Assembly: GCF_000308435.1 (NCBI RefSeq)
Contig: NZ_BAFR01000124.1
Location: 1 to 64,000 of the forward strand
DNA length: 64,000 nt
Direction: 5' to 3'
Source of the DNA: Nocardia araoensis NBRC 100135
GTDB taxonomy: Bacteria; Actinomycetota; Actinomycetes; Mycobacteriales; Mycobacteriaceae
The notes under the pieces were generated by a model that was given only the letters and a program-made list of their open reading frames with translations, did not search any database and had not been told where the DNA came from. Positions 11,838-21,261 of this stretch are shown one piece after another (positions within the stretch are counted from its first letter, which is position 1; the number at the start of each line of letters is the position of its first letter). The translations under genes were made by a program, and so were the position numbers.

Positions 11838-12827
11838 TCAGGCCGGAAGCCCGGCCGGATGCGCGGCCAGATGGGCGAGATGATCGGTGAGCAACGCGTT
11901 CACCTGCTCGGTCCGCTCCAACTGGACGAGGTGTCCGGCGCCGCCGATCTCGGTCACCGCGCGCAGGTCGGCGACGTGCCGACGCATGGTCGCCAACGGA
12001 TCGCGGCCGCTGAAACCTTCCATGTCGGGATCCCGGTCGCCGTACAGGAAATACGTGGGCACAGTGACTTTCGCGTCCGCGAAGTCGGCGGTGAGCTCCC
12101 AGTTGCGATCCAGGTTGCGGTACCAGTTCAGTCCGCCGGTGAACCCCGTGTGTTCGAAATCCCTTGTCAGCACGTCCAACTCTTCCGCGCCGAGCCACCG
12201 CCACGGCAGCGCGGGCGCCTCCGGCAGCACGTCGAGGTAACCGGTGCCCTCGGCCGGGAAACGCCAGGTGTCCAGGTAGTGATAGTCGGCGCTCAGCGCG
12301 TGGTACACGCGGGCGAGGAATTCCCTGGGACGCGCACCGAGTTCCTCGTCCGCCACGCCGGGGGTCTGGAAGTAGTGCAGGTGCAGGAAGTGCCGAGCCG
12401 CCGCCTTGGCCCACAGCTGCGACGGAGCACGCGGCGGACGTGGGGCGAACGGGTTGTTCAGGACGATGACGCCACGCACCCGCTCCGGCGCGCGCAACGC
12501 CAGTTCCCACACCAGCGCCGCGCCGAAATCCAAGCCGACGAACACCGCCTGTTCGGCGCCGATGTCGTCGAGCAGAGCGAGCAGATCACCGCAGACCGCG
12601 CGATTGGTGTACGCCCGCGGATCGGCCGGGACATCGGTCTGTCCGTAACCGCGCAGATCCGGCGCGATGGCGCGGTACCCGGCCGCCGCGACCGCGGCAA
12701 GCTGGCGGTGCCAGATGTACCAGGTGTGCGGGAAGCCGTGGCAGAAGACCACCGGCTGCCCCGTTCCCTGCTCGGCGACGTGCATACGGACCTCGCCGGT
12801 CGTCACGAACCGGTGCGTCAGCTCCAC
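11838..12827 (-). CDS. Alpha/beta hydrolase, epoxide hydrolase-like
   Basis: The fold markers are clear: oxyanion motif CHGFP near residue 26, aspartate nucleophile in VGLDFGAA near 95, and catalytic His in GAGHLVQLE near the C terminus. An aspartate nucleophile points to epoxide hydrolase or haloalkane dehalogenase rather than esterase; the HGFP motif favours epoxide hydrolase. I chose GTG at 12827 because GGAGG stands 5 bases upstream; a TTG at 12839 is also in frame. It is divergent from the SDR gene, with a shared 54-bp control region. Confidence 0.8.
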   Translation of the reverse strand: MELTHRFVTTGEVRMHVAEQGTGQPVVFCHGFPHTWYIWHRQLAAVAAAGYRAIAPDLRGYGQTDVPADPRAYTNRAVCGDLLALLDDIGAEQAVFVGLDFGAALVWELALRAPERVRGVIVLNNPFAPRPPRAPSQLWAKAAARHFLHLHYFQTPGVADEELGARPREFLARVYHALSADYHYLDTWRFPAEGTGYLDVLPEAPALPWRWLGAEELDVLTRDFEHTGFTGGLNWYRNLDRNWELTADFADAKVTVPTYFLYGDRDPDMEGFSGRDPLATMRRHVADLRAVTEIGGAGHLVQLERTEQVNALLTDHLAHLAAHPAGLPA

Positions 12828-12881
12828 TCGGGCCTCCAAAGCCTAGAACACGTTATCGTTTCACGGTAATGTTCCGGTTTC

Positions 12882-13730
12882 GTGAGCGGAATACCCGAAA
12901 GGCTCGAAGGCAAGGTAGCGGTGGTCACCGGCGCCAGCCGCGGCATCGGCAAGGGCATCGCGCTGGAGCTGGGCGCCGCGGGCGCCACGGTGTTCGTCAC
13001 CGGCCGCTCGACGGCGCAGGGACGGCTACCCGGCACCGTACACGCCACGGCCGCGGAGATCGATGCCGCGGGCGGGATCGGGATACCGTTCGTGTGCGAT
13101 CACCGCGACGACGACGCGGTGGAGCGGCTGTTCGAGCTGATCCGCACCGAGCACGGCAGGCTGGACGTGCTGGTGAACAACGTCTACAACTCCCCCGCCG
13201 CGGCCCGCTGGCTGGGCAAGCCGTTCTGGGAGGTCCCGCCGACGGCATGGGACGAGTCGTTCGACGTGGGCGTCCGGTCTCATTACGTGGCAAGCTATTT
13301 CGCCGCGCCGCTGTTGCTCGAGTCCGGCGGGCTGGTCGTCAACATCTCGTCGCCGGGCGCGCGCCGGTACATGCACAACGCGGTCTACGGCGTGGCGAAG
13401 ACCGCCGTGGACCGGCTCACCGCCGACCTGGCGCACAATCTCGCGGGCACCGAGGTCACCGTGGTCTCGCTCTGGCCGGGCATCGTGGACACCGAACTGC
13501 TGCAATCGATTCCGGCCGACGCCGACGGCAGGCGGCTGGTCACGCTGCCCGGCGAGGGCACCTTCGACCTCGGCGACGCGCAGACGCCGCGCTTCACCGG
13601 CCGCGCCGTCGTCGCACTCGCCACCGACCCGGGGCGGCGCTCCCGCACCGGATTGCCCTGGCCGGTAGCGGATCTCGCCGAGTACTACGGGTTCACCGAC
13701 ATCGACGGGCGCGTTCATCGCCTCGACTGA
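12882..13730 (+). CDS. Short-chain dehydrogenase/reductase (DHRS1-like)
   Basis: Classical SDR of 282 residues. The cofactor motif TGASRGIG is at residues 16-23, NN at 99-100 (NNVYN instead of NNAG), catalytic Ser at 156/157 in NISSP, and YGVAK with Tyr169 and Lys173. The long C-terminal extension and NNVYN resemble the DHRS1-type subgroup. It may share substrates with the divergent epoxide-hydrolase-like gene; that link is inferred from position only. GTG start at 12882; TAATGT about 9 bases upstream may be its -10. Confidence 0.85.
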   Translation: MSGIPERLEGKVAVVTGASRGIGKGIALELGAAGATVFVTGRSTAQGRLPGTVHATAAEIDAAGGIGIPFVCDHRDDDAVERLFELIRTEHGRLDVLVNNVYNSPAAARWLGKPFWEVPPTAWDESFDVGVRSHYVASYFAAPLLLESGGLVVNISSPGARRYMHNAVYGVAKTAVDRLTADLAHNLAGTEVTVVSLWPGIVDTELLQSIPADADGRRLVTLPGEGTFDLGDAQTPRFTGRAVVALATDPGRRSRTGLPWPVADLAEYYGFTDIDGRVHRLD

Positions 13731-13736
13731 CTCCGA

Positions 13737-14570
13737 TCAGAGCACACCGAGGAAGCGCTGCACCGAGCGTGGCGGGATCGGCCGGGAGCGCCACGCCACG
13801 TACACGTGCGACGGTGGCGCGTCGAGAATGTCCAGATAGACCACGCCGGGATGCGGCGCCCTGGTACGCGCCAGATCGGGAACCACCCCGATCCCGCGAT
13901 CGGCCGCCACCAACTCGATCCATTCGTCGAAATTGGTGCAGCTGATGACGGGTCGGGTCGGGTCGACCGGCCGCCACGACGCCGCGTCGGTGGTGCCGGA
14001 AACGGTGTTGACCACCAGCGGCCGATCGGCCAGTTCCGACCATGACACGCGCGTCGCGCTCGCCAGCGGCGAGTGGGTGGCCACCGCGAGCACCCGCCGT
14101 TCGGTGGCGATGATCCGCGACGCCAGGTGACGCGGTAGCCGGGTCTCCTTGCGGTAGATCGCGATGTCGACCGTCCGCTCGCCGAGCGCGGCGAGCGGAT
14201 CGTCCACGCGCCGCGGGGTGATCCGGCCACCCTGTTCCTCGTACCGACGACGGGTCGCGGCGAACCACGCGTCCGGCAGCAACCACGAGAATCCGACTTC
14301 CAGCGTGGCGCGCGAGCGCAGTTCCGCGGCGACCCCGTCGACATCGGCCAGGATGCGGCGGGTGTGGGCCAGCAATTCGGCGCCCTCGGAGGTGAGCGCG
14401 AACCGCCGCGACGTCCGCTCCACCAACCGGCAGTCGACCAGACGCTCCAGCTGCTGGATCGTCCTGGTCAGCGCGGGTTGGCTCAGGTGCAGCCTGCTCG
14501 CGGCACGGGTGTAGTTCGCCTCCTCGCACAATGCGAGGTAGGCCCGTAGGTGCCGCAGCTCCATATCCAT
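13737..14570 (-). CDS. LysR-family transcriptional regulator
   Basis: N-terminal winged helix of LysR type (MELRHLRAYLALCEEANYT, then AASRLHLSQPALTRTI) followed by an effector-binding domain; 277 residues, slightly short for the family. I chose ATG at 14570, supported by TACGCT at 14577-14582 then 6 bases, a leaderless start. It is divergent from an MFS gene 69 bp away; a GGAAA-N3-TTTCC dyad at 14595-14607 between them is a candidate binding site. It probably regulates that transporter. Confidence 0.88.
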   Translation of the reverse strand: MDMELRHLRAYLALCEEANYTRAASRLHLSQPALTRTIQQLERLVDCRLVERTSRRFALTSEGAELLAHTRRILADVDGVAAELRSRATLEVGFSWLLPDAWFAATRRRYEEQGGRITPRRVDDPLAALGERTVDIAIYRKETRLPRHLASRIIATERRVLAVATHSPLASATRVSWSELADRPLVVNTVSGTTDAASWRPVDPTRPVISCTNFDEWIELVAADRGIGVVPDLARTRAPHPGVVYLDILDAPPSHVYVAWRSRPIPPRSVQRFLGVL

Positions 14571-14576
14571 GCGTCG

Positions 14577-14633
14577 AGCGTATACATCGTGCGTGGAAAG
14601 CATTTCCGGAGCGCTGCCCGGCACTCGTACGGT
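14577..14633. promoter_or_regulatory. Divergent leaderless promoters with central dyad (LysR/MFS)
   Basis: Minus strand: TACGCT (14582-14577), 6 bases, ATG of the LysR gene. Plus strand: TACGGT (14628-14633), 6 bases, GTG of the MFS gene. Between them is GGAAA-GCA-TTTCC at 14595-14607. The spacing matches the TANNNT leaderless pattern known in mycobacteria. Confidence 0.55.
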
Positions 14634-14639
14634 CGAACC

Positions 14640-15776
14640 GTGACCACTGTCGCCCTCGCCGCACCCCAGCGCCGCGGCCTCGCTCCCGCCGTGGCCGCGG
14701 CATCCGGCCTGGCCGCCGCGATGGGGGTCGGACGCTTCGTCTACACCCCCTTGCTGCCGCTCATGGTCGACGCGCACCGCATCACCGCGTACGACGGCGC
14801 CCTGATCGCGACCGCGAACTACGCCGGCTATCTGCTCGGCGCGCTGCTGCTCACCTGGCGTCCGGCGCTGCACGATCGCAGGGTCTTCCTGGCGTCGGCG
14901 GGACTGCTGATCGCGAGCGAGGCGTTGATGGCCGTGCCGGGGCCGATCCTGTTTCCCGCCGTCCTGCGCCTGGTCGCGGGCATCGCCAGCGCGGTGATCT
15001 TCGTCGCCTGCGCGAGTTTCGCGAGCCGTCCCGGCAGCGGCGGGCAGTCGGCGGGAATCGTCTTCGGTGGCATCGGGTTCGGCATCGCGTCGACCGGCTT
15101 GCTGGTGCTGGCGTTGCGACCGGTGCTGTCCTGGCAGCTGCTGTGGCTGGTCTCCGCGGCGCTCACCGCCGCCCTCTTGATTCCTGTGTGGCGTCTCGAT
15201 ATCCGCGCTGGGCACCGCGTCCCACGCGGCGCGGCGCGCGTCTCACGCTCCTGGCGTGCCCTGCTCGCCGCCTACTTCCTCGAAGGCCTCGGATACATCG
15301 TGATCGGAACCTTCTCGGTGGCGGCGGTGAGCGCGGAGCGCGGGCCGGTGACCGGCTCCGCGATGTGGATCGTCGTCGGCGCGGCGGCCGCGGTCTCGAC
15401 CGTGCTGTGGGCGGCGGCCGCCCGGTGCTGGTCTCCGGCGGCGCTGCTGCCCGTCGCGTTGGGTGCGCAATGCGTCTCGGCGATGCTCCCGGCCGTGTCC
15501 GGTGCGCTCTGGGCCGCGGTGACGGCGGCGACGCTGTTCGGCGGGACGTTCGTCGGCATCGTCATGCTCGCGATGCGGGTCGGCGCCGAGTTGACCGATA
15601 GCGCCGCGGCGGCGCCGCTGACCGCCGGTTACGGCGCGGGACAGATCCTCGGCCCCGTGGTGGTGGCCCCGGTGCTCGGGACGAGTTACTCCGCCGCGTT
15701 CGTGATCGCCGCGGTGGTGCTCGGCGCGGCGGCGCTCACGGCGGGCGCGGTGACCGCCGGGATCAGGCGAACTTGA
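14640..15776 (+). CDS. MFS transporter, YbfB/YjiJ-like
   Basis: 378 residues with about 12 hydrophobic helices and the N-terminal pattern GLAAAMGVGRFVYTPLLPLM typical of YbfB/YjiJ-type major facilitator proteins. The substrate is unknown. GTG at 14640 is preferred to upstream starts because TACGGT lies 6 bases before it. The 3' end overlaps the convergent secG stop by 14 bp. Probably controlled by the divergent LysR regulator. Confidence 0.82.
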   Translation: MTTVALAAPQRRGLAPAVAAASGLAAAMGVGRFVYTPLLPLMVDAHRITAYDGALIATANYAGYLLGALLLTWRPALHDRRVFLASAGLLIASEALMAVPGPILFPAVLRLVAGIASAVIFVACASFASRPGSGGQSAGIVFGGIGFGIASTGLLVLALRPVLSWQLLWLVSAALTAALLIPVWRLDIRAGHRVPRGAARVSRSWRALLAAYFLEGLGYIVIGTFSVAAVSAERGPVTGSAMWIVVGAAAAVSTVLWAAAARCWSPAALLPVALGAQCVSAMLPAVSGALWAAVTAATLFGGTFVGIVMLAMRVGAELTDSAAAAPLTAGYGAGQILGPVVVAPVLGTSYSAAFVIAAVVLGAAALTAGAVTAGIRRT

Positions 15777-15996
15777 TCTCCAGGCCGATGCCGAGGATGG
15801 CGATCAGCCAGATGACGCCGGTGAAGATGGTGACGCGATCGAGGTTCTTCTCCACGACGGTGGACCCGGACAGGCTGGACTGCACGCCGCCACCGAACAG
15901 GCTGGACAGACCTCCACCCTTGGCGCGGTGCAGCAGCACCAGCAGCACCAGCAGCACACTGGTGATGATCAGGAGGATATCCAGGAACATCCGCAT
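15763..15996 (-). CDS. secG: Preprotein translocase subunit SecG
   Basis: 77-residue membrane protein with two hydrophobic segments (about 5-22 and 56-73) around a Gly/Ser loop GGGLSSLFGGGVQSSLSGS, the hallmark of actinobacterial SecG. ATG at 15996; a second ATG two codons later is possible. In related genomes secG directly follows tpiA on the same strand. Here they are split by about 4.5 kb of accessory genes. Confidence 0.93.
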   Translation of the reverse strand: MRMFLDILLIITSVLLVLLVLLHRAKGGGLSSLFGGGVQSSLSGSTVVEKNLDRVTIFTGVIWLIAILGIGLEIKFA

Positions 15997-16052
15997 GCCG
16001 GACAGTGTATGCGGTCGGTGCGACGGCACCGAATCAGGCACTCGGCCGGACC

Positions 16053-17651
16053 CTAGCGCCGATCGACCGCGACCAGATGGGTGACCTGTTCCGCTTCGTC
16101 GGCGCGGAACTTCGCGACGGCCTCTTCCCGTAGCTGATCCTGGGCGGTGAGCCGGACCTGATGCTGGTGCATGTGCTCGGCCCAGGACCGCACGACGAAC
16201 GCCTCGACATAGCGGTCGATCACCCCGACGTCGCGATACAGGCGCCATTCCATCGCACCGGTGCGCTGCCGGGACCGCCCGACGAAGGCCATCGCGGCGA
16301 GGAACTCCTCGACGCACTCCTCCGAGACGTCGTAGTTGCGCAGGATCAGCACCGGACCGTCGTCCGGATCGGGTTCGACCACCAGCTCGGGTTCCGGCCA
16401 GAACGCCGACGGGGTGAGATCGAGCAGCTCGGGATCGTTGCGGATGGGCAGCCACACCGTGCTCACCGCGCAGAACGCCAACAGCGCGGCGGCCCACAGC
16501 AGCGCGGGCACCGAGCCGATCGCGTCGGCGACCAAGCCCCAGACCAGCGAGCCGATCGCCTGTCCGCCCATGAAGACCAGCAGGTACACCGACAGTCCTC
16601 GGGCACGCACCCAGGACGGCAGCAGCAACTGCATGGTCGAATTCATGGTGGACATCGCCAGCAGCCAGGCCAGGCCTGCGAACACCAGCAGGAGAAGCAC
16701 CACCGGGACGACGCGCAGCAGCGCGGTGCCCGCCGACGCCAGTCCGAACAGGGTCGCGGCGGTGGTCAACCGCTGGGTGGGGGTCAGCCACGCGCGCAAC
16801 CGCGACAGCGCCGCGGCTCCGAGCACCGCGCCGATGCCCAGCGCGCCGAGCATCAGACCGTACCCCGACGAGGACAGTCCGAGCCGATCCCGTGCGATCA
16901 CCGGCAGCAGCGCCCACACCGCGCTGGCGGGTGCGATGAACAGGATCGAGCGCAGCAGCACCCGGCGGATGGCGGGCGCCGCGCGGATGAACCGGGTGCC
17001 CGCCTGCAAGGCCGCCAGCGGACGCTCGGTGGGCAGGCGCCGATCGGTCGCCGGGCGACGCCAGACCGTCAGCACCGCGACGATCCCGACGAACGACACC
17101 GCGTTCAGCGCGAACACCAGCGTCGGCCCGGACAGCGACACCAGCACCCCGGCCAGCGCCGGGCCCACCGCCCTTCCGATGTTGATGTTCATGCTGCCCA
17201 GCGCCGACGCCGCCGGGATCTGCTCGCGCGGAACGAGTTCCGGCTGGATCGCCTGCCACGCCGGCGCGGTCAGCGCCTGACCGCAGCCGAGCAGGAACAA
17301 CAAGGTGAGCAGGACCGCGGGCGTGGTGTGCCCGGTCGCGGTCGAGACCGCGAGAACCATGGCCAGCACCGCCATCGTGGACTGCGCGCCGAGCAGCAAC
17401 CTGCGCCGATCCAGCAGGTCGGCGATCACTCCGGACGGAATGGACAGCAGCATCACCGGAAGCGTGATCGCCGTCTGCACGAACGACACCAGCGCCGCCG
17501 CGTTCGGCTGATCGACCATGATCCATTGCGCGCCGACGGTCTGCATCCAGGTGCCCAGGTTCGACACCAGTTGTGCCACCCAGAGGGCTCGATAGACCGG
17601 CGAACGCAGCGGCGCCCAGGTGGAAATCGGGATCGTCGCGGCAGTGGTCAC
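16053..17651 (-). CDS. MFS exporter with C-terminal cytoplasmic domain (MFS_3 type)
   Basis: 532 residues. About 12 transmembrane helices start with LRSPVYRALWVAQLVSNLG, typical of the EntS-like MFS_3 family. A C-terminal soluble part of about 100 residues (VLILRNYDVSEEC to VVRSWAEHMHQHQVRL) resembles the ABM-type ferredoxin-like domain found at the end of some MFS_3 proteins. GTG at 17651 is chosen because TAAGCT (17664-17659) stands 7 bases upstream. The exported substrate is unknown. Confidence 0.82.
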   Translation of the reverse strand: MTTAATIPISTWAPLRSPVYRALWVAQLVSNLGTWMQTVGAQWIMVDQPNAAALVSFVQTAITLPVMLLSIPSGVIADLLDRRRLLLGAQSTMAVLAMVLAVSTATGHTTPAVLLTLLFLLGCGQALTAPAWQAIQPELVPREQIPAASALGSMNINIGRAVGPALAGVLVSLSGPTLVFALNAVSFVGIVAVLTVWRRPATDRRLPTERPLAALQAGTRFIRAAPAIRRVLLRSILFIAPASAVWALLPVIARDRLGLSSSGYGLMLGALGIGAVLGAAALSRLRAWLTPTQRLTTAATLFGLASAGTALLRVVPVVLLLLVFAGLAWLLAMSTMNSTMQLLLPSWVRARGLSVYLLVFMGGQAIGSLVWGLVADAIGSVPALLWAAALLAFCAVSTVWLPIRNDPELLDLTPSAFWPEPELVVEPDPDDGPVLILRNYDVSEECVEEFLAAMAFVGRSRQRTGAMEWRLYRDVGVIDRYVEAFVVRSWAEHMHQHQVRLTAQDQLREEAVAKFRADEAEQVTHLVAVDRR

Positions 17652-17661
17652 TCGGCGAAGC

Positions 17662-18606
17662 TTAGTCGCGGGACGAACACCGCCCGGACGCCACATCCGA
17701 TGCCTGCGCCGCCGGTCGCGCCTGGGTCGCCGCGAGCAGCACCGCCGCGATGAGCAAGGCGGCGCCAGCCAGCCCCGCCGCGGTGAGGCGTTCACCGAGG
17801 ACGATCGCCGCCAGCACCGCCCCGGTGAGCGGTTCGAGCAGGGCGAGCACCGCGGCGATTCCGGGACCGGCCGCCGTGAGCCCGCGGAAGTACAGGGTGT
17901 AGGCGACCGCGGTCGGCGCCAGCCCCAGCAGGAGAACCAGCGCGAGACTGCCGGGCGTCGGGTCGAACGCCACGCCGCTCGCGGCCGCGAGCGGAGCCAG
18001 CAGCAGAGCGCCTCCGGTGAAACCGAGGCCGGTGGTGGTCATCGCGTCGAGCCCTGGTACCGGCACCGCGTTGATCACGGTGACCGTCGCGAACGCCGCC
18101 GCGGCCGTCGAGGCGAGCACCGCACCCGCCAGTAGCCCGCCGGTACTCGTGCGGCCGGTCGGCACGCCGACCAGCAGAGCCAGTCCGCAGAGGGCGATGC
18201 CGATGGTCGCCGCCCGGCGCCGGTCCACCGCACGCCTTCCGGTGCAGTGCTCCAGCACGGCGACGACCACCGGCGACATGCCGATCGTGAGCAATGTGGC
18301 AAGGCTCACCGACGAGATCGTCACGGCGCCGAAATAGGCCGCCTGGAAGATCGCCGCGAGCACGGCCACCGCGCCGATCCGTTGCCAGGCCAATGGATCT
18401 CGCGGCCACGGCCGCCGCGTGCCCACGAGCAGGACCACCAGCAGCAGCCCGCCGATGGCCAGGCGGCAGGTGGCGACCGCGACGGGCGGGAGCCCGGTGG
18501 CCCGGTGCAGCAGTGTGCCGAGCAGACCGCCGGTGCCCCAGAGGATTCCGGCGCCGACGAGGTGGGCCAGCCCGGAACGGCCGGCCGAGGAGACAGATGA
18601 GGACAT
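17662..18606 (-). CDS. EamA/DMT-superfamily transporter
   Basis: 314 residues with ten hydrophobic helices arranged as two EamA repeats (HLVGAGILWGTGGLLGTLLH in the first, GLAPTAVAYTLYFRGL in the second). Drug/metabolite transporters of this type export amino acids or small metabolites. ATG at 18606 follows AGGAGCG. It lies just upstream of the MFS_3 gene on the same strand, 10 bp apart. Confidence 0.85.
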   Translation of the reverse strand: MSSSVSSAGRSGLAHLVGAGILWGTGGLLGTLLHRATGLPPVAVATCRLAIGGLLLVVLLVGTRRPWPRDPLAWQRIGAVAVLAAIFQAAYFGAVTISSVSLATLLTIGMSPVVVAVLEHCTGRRAVDRRRAATIGIALCGLALLVGVPTGRTSTGGLLAGAVLASTAAAAFATVTVINAVPVPGLDAMTTTGLGFTGGALLLAPLAAASGVAFDPTPGSLALVLLLGLAPTAVAYTLYFRGLTAAGPGIAAVLALLEPLTGAVLAAIVLGERLTAAGLAGAALLIAAVLLAATQARPAAQASDVASGRCSSRD

Positions 18607-18891
18607 GAAAGATCGCGCTCCTGCGACGAGAGGGAGGGGGTCGCGGAAGCGAGGTGCGCAGCGATGCCGAAAAGGCGCGCTCACCGTCGGCGGCGCGCCG
18701 GATACCTACACCTCGCTCAGGAGGCGGGCGGCGGGGTGATGGGGAAGCATCGGTGCACGGCAACAGATACTAGTACGAGGCGCGGCGAGTCATCCCATGA
18801 GTTCCGTTTCCGCCTCGGTACGCTGCCGTCGCCGGGCCGCCGCGACGGGCGAAATCCGGGCGAGACGGCGCATCCTCGGTAGCATCGCCGC

Positions 18892-19674
18892 ATGGTGGCA
18901 CACTTGGCGCGGCTGGGGCCCGTCGTCCTGCTCGCCCTCTGCGCGATCACCGGGTGCTCGAGTGGCGAACCGAAGCGCGGCGCCGATGAACCGACCCCGG
19001 CGGGCCGCACCTTCATCTCGACCGAAGTCCAGGGCACTCCGATCCCCGGAGGCGGACCGCTCACGCTGGGCTTCACCGACAGCCGCATCTCCGCGGACGC
19101 GGGGTGCAACAAGTTCACCGGCGCGGTCTCCTTCGACGACCACGTCCTGCACGTCTCCGGGCTGGCCACCACCCTCATGGCCTGCGAGGACGATCGGCGC
19201 GGCGCCGACGAGTGGCTCAGCGGGCTGTTGAATTCCGAGCCGAGCTGGCGGCTCGACGACGCGCAGCTCGTGCTGCACAGCCCCGACCGCACCGTGACCT
19301 TGCTCGACAAGAAGATCGCCCGCCCGGACAAACCGGTCAAGGTCACGCCGTGGCTGGTCACGGCGCTCATCACGGACAACAGCCAGATCCGCTCACGCGC
19401 GCTCGACGAGGCGCAGCCCACGCTCGTCATCGCCGAGGACAACGGCGTCTCCGGTAACGCCGGATGCAACCGCATGACCGGCAGCGCCGAGGTGTCCGGC
19501 ACCCGGATCACCTTCCGGATCGCCACCACGAAGATGATGTGCTCCCCGGAGGTGATGGAAGTCGAACAGGCCGTCCTGAAAACCCTGGACGGCAAAACCG
19601 CCGCCACGGTGGACGCCGACACGCTGACCCTGCGCAACGACAACGGCGCGGGCCTGGTCCTGCACGCGCAGTGA
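18892..19674 (+). CDS. Lipoprotein with two META domains
   Basis: 260 residues with a lipoprotein signal peptide; the lipobox ITGC places the acylated Cys at residue 22. Two META/HslJ-like repeats follow (about 36-135 and 150-255), each with a conserved AGCN motif (DAGCNKFTG and NAGCNRMTG) and a later MAC or MMC. META-domain lipoproteins are envelope proteins linked to stress or antibiotic tolerance. The start is supported by TAGCAT at 18880-18885 and a 6-base spacer (leaderless). Confidence 0.85.
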   Translation: MVAHLARLGPVVLLALCAITGCSSGEPKRGADEPTPAGRTFISTEVQGTPIPGGGPLTLGFTDSRISADAGCNKFTGAVSFDDHVLHVSGLATTLMACEDDRRGADEWLSGLLNSEPSWRLDDAQLVLHSPDRTVTLLDKKIARPDKPVKVTPWLVTALITDNSQIRSRALDEAQPTLVIAEDNGVSGNAGCNRMTGSAEVSGTRITFRIATTKMMCSPEVMEVEQAVLKTLDGKTAATVDADTLTLRNDNGAGLVLHAQ

Positions 19675-19683
19675 GCGCGCCCG

Positions 19684-20331
19684 CTACTTCTTCCGCGTGA
19701 GCACCACGCGATCGGCCACCCGTTCCGCCTCGCCGGGCGGCGCGAAGTAGATCTCCATGACCACCCGATCGGCCGACTCCGGCCGGATCACCGTGCGCAT
19801 CGGGATGGTCTTACCCACGAACTGCGGGCCCAGGACACCCGGATCGGTGAATTCCCCGGCCATGACGATATCGGGATCGCCGCCACTGTTCTTCGCACCC
19901 TTGTAACTCATCGTCATCGGCGTGACGCTGTCGACGGTCGTCCATTCGTAGCGGTTGTCCGTCGGTGCGAATCCGAGCAGACCGAGCCGGTAGTACGGCT
20001 TGTCGCCGAAGGCTCCCTCCGCTTCCTCCCGCAGGAAATTGCCGCCGGTCTCGGCGATCCATCCCCACCGCGAGACGATCTCGCTCCTGATCGGATTCTC
20101 CGCCGTGCCACCCGCGATGTAGGTCGATTTCTCGCCCTTCCACTCCCCCACGAGCTGGTTCAGCCTGCGGTGCCCGGCGTCCTGCTGCTGCGGCTGCACC
20201 GCCGTCGCTGTGGCCGACGTCGCGTCGTGGTGGGTGTGCTCGTCAGCCGAGGTGTCCCCGGAACAACCGGAGAGGGTGGCCAGCGCGACGAGCGCGATCG
20301 GGAGTGCGGCGTACAGCTTGCGTGGCATCAC
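19684..20331 (-). CDS. DUF1579-like lipoprotein
   Basis: 215 residues; signal peptide with lipobox LSGC (Cys at about residue 22-23), a His/Asp-rich linker DEHTHHDATSA, then a DUF1579-like beta-barrel domain beginning LNQLVGEWKGEKSTY. Exported lipid-anchored protein of unknown function; the His-rich linker could bind metal. Start is GTG 20331 or ATG 20328. The 3' end is 9 bp from the convergent META gene stop. Confidence 0.75.
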   Translation of the reverse strand: MMPRKLYAALPIALVALATLSGCSGDTSADEHTHHDATSATATAVQPQQQDAGHRRLNQLVGEWKGEKSTYIAGGTAENPIRSEIVSRWGWIAETGGNFLREEAEGAFGDKPYYRLGLLGFAPTDNRYEWTTVDSVTPMTMSYKGAKNSGGDPDIVMAGEFTDPGVLGPQFVGKTIPMRTVIRPESADRVVMEIYFAPPGEAERVADRVVLTRKK

Positions 20332-20416
20332 GGAAGTCCTTGTCCGACTGAGAAATCGAGCCGCGTCATCATCGCACGGCCGGATCGCGTCCGTGGTTCA
20401 CCGCTGGGAAACGCGC

Positions 20417-20455
20417 GACAGCCCGGTATCGCTGGAGGAGCGACACCGGGCTGTC
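20417..20455 (-). terminator. Strong hairpin downstream of tpiA
   Basis: 17-base arms GACAGCCCGGTATCGCT (20417-20433) and AGCGACACCGGGCTGTC (20439-20455) pair with one mismatch across a GGAGG loop, 19 bp after the tpiA stop. There is no long U-tract, as is common in actinobacteria. It probably ends gap-pgk-tpiA transcription. Confidence 0.75.
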
Positions 20456-20473
20456 ATATGTAGTGCCCGTGTG

Positions 20474-21259
20474 TCAGGGCAGCGGGCCGCCCGCGGCTAT
20501 GGCGGAGAGGGTGGCGAATTCGTCACCCTTGAGCGAAGCGCCGCCGACCAGCGCGCCGTCGATGTCGCTCTGCGCGACCAGTTCTCCGACGTTCTTGGCG
20601 TTCACCGACCCGCCGTAGAGCACGCGGACGCCCGCGGCGATCTCCGGCGAAGCGAGCTTCTCCAGTTCCCCGCGGATCGCGCCGCAGACCTCTTGCGCGT
20701 CGGCGGGGGTGGCGACCTTGCCGGTGCCGATCGCCCACACCGGCTCGTAGGCGATGACGATCTTCGAGATCTCCTCCGCCGTAAGGCCTTTCAGCGATCC
20801 GCGCAGTTGTTCGAGGTTGTACTCGACGTGCGTGCCCGCCTCGCGGATGTTCAAGCCCTCGCCGATGCACACGATCGGGGTGATCCCGTGCTTCAGCGCC
20901 TGCTTGGCCTTGGCCAGCACGGTCGCGTCGTCCTCGTTGTGGTACTGCCGCCGCTCGGAGTGCCCGACCACGGCGAAGGTGCACCCCAGCTTGGCGAGCA
21001 TGCTCGCGCTGATCTCGCCGGTGTAGGCGCCCGACTCATGCACCGAGACGTCCTGGCCGCCGTAGGTCAGCAGGAGCTTGTCCCCTTCGACCAGCGTCTG
21101 CACGCTGCGGATGTCGGTGAACGGCGGGATCACCGCCACGTCCACCTTGTCGAAGTACTTCTCCGGCAGCGCGAACGCGATCTTCTGCACCAGGGCGATG
21201 GCCTCGAGGTGATTGAGGTTCATCTTCCAGTTGCCCGCGATGAGCGGTTTGCGTGCCAT
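20474..21259 (-). CDS. tpiA: Triosephosphate isomerase
   Basis: Interconverts dihydroxyacetone phosphate and glyceraldehyde-3-phosphate. Catalytic residues are visible: Lys12 in GNWKMN, His100 in VGHSERR and Glu172 in [11 protein letters not shown]. 261 residues, normal length. ATG at 21259 follows the pgk stop by 2 bases. Last gene of the gap-pgk-tpiA operon; a strong hairpin lies just downstream. Confidence 0.98.
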   Translation of the reverse strand: MARKPLIAGNWKMNLNHLEAIALVQKIAFALPEKYFDKVDVAVIPPFTDIRSVQTLVEGDKLLLTYGGQDVSVHESGAYTGEISASMLAKLGCTFAVVGHSERRQYHNEDDATVLAKAKQALKHGITPIVCIGEGLNIREAGTHVEYNLEQLRGSLKGLTAEEISKIVIAYEPVWAIGTGKVATPADAQEVCGAIRGELEKLASPEIAAGVRVLYGGSVNAKNVGELVAQSDIDGALVGGASLKGDEFATLSAIAAGGPLP

Positions 21260-21261
21260 GC

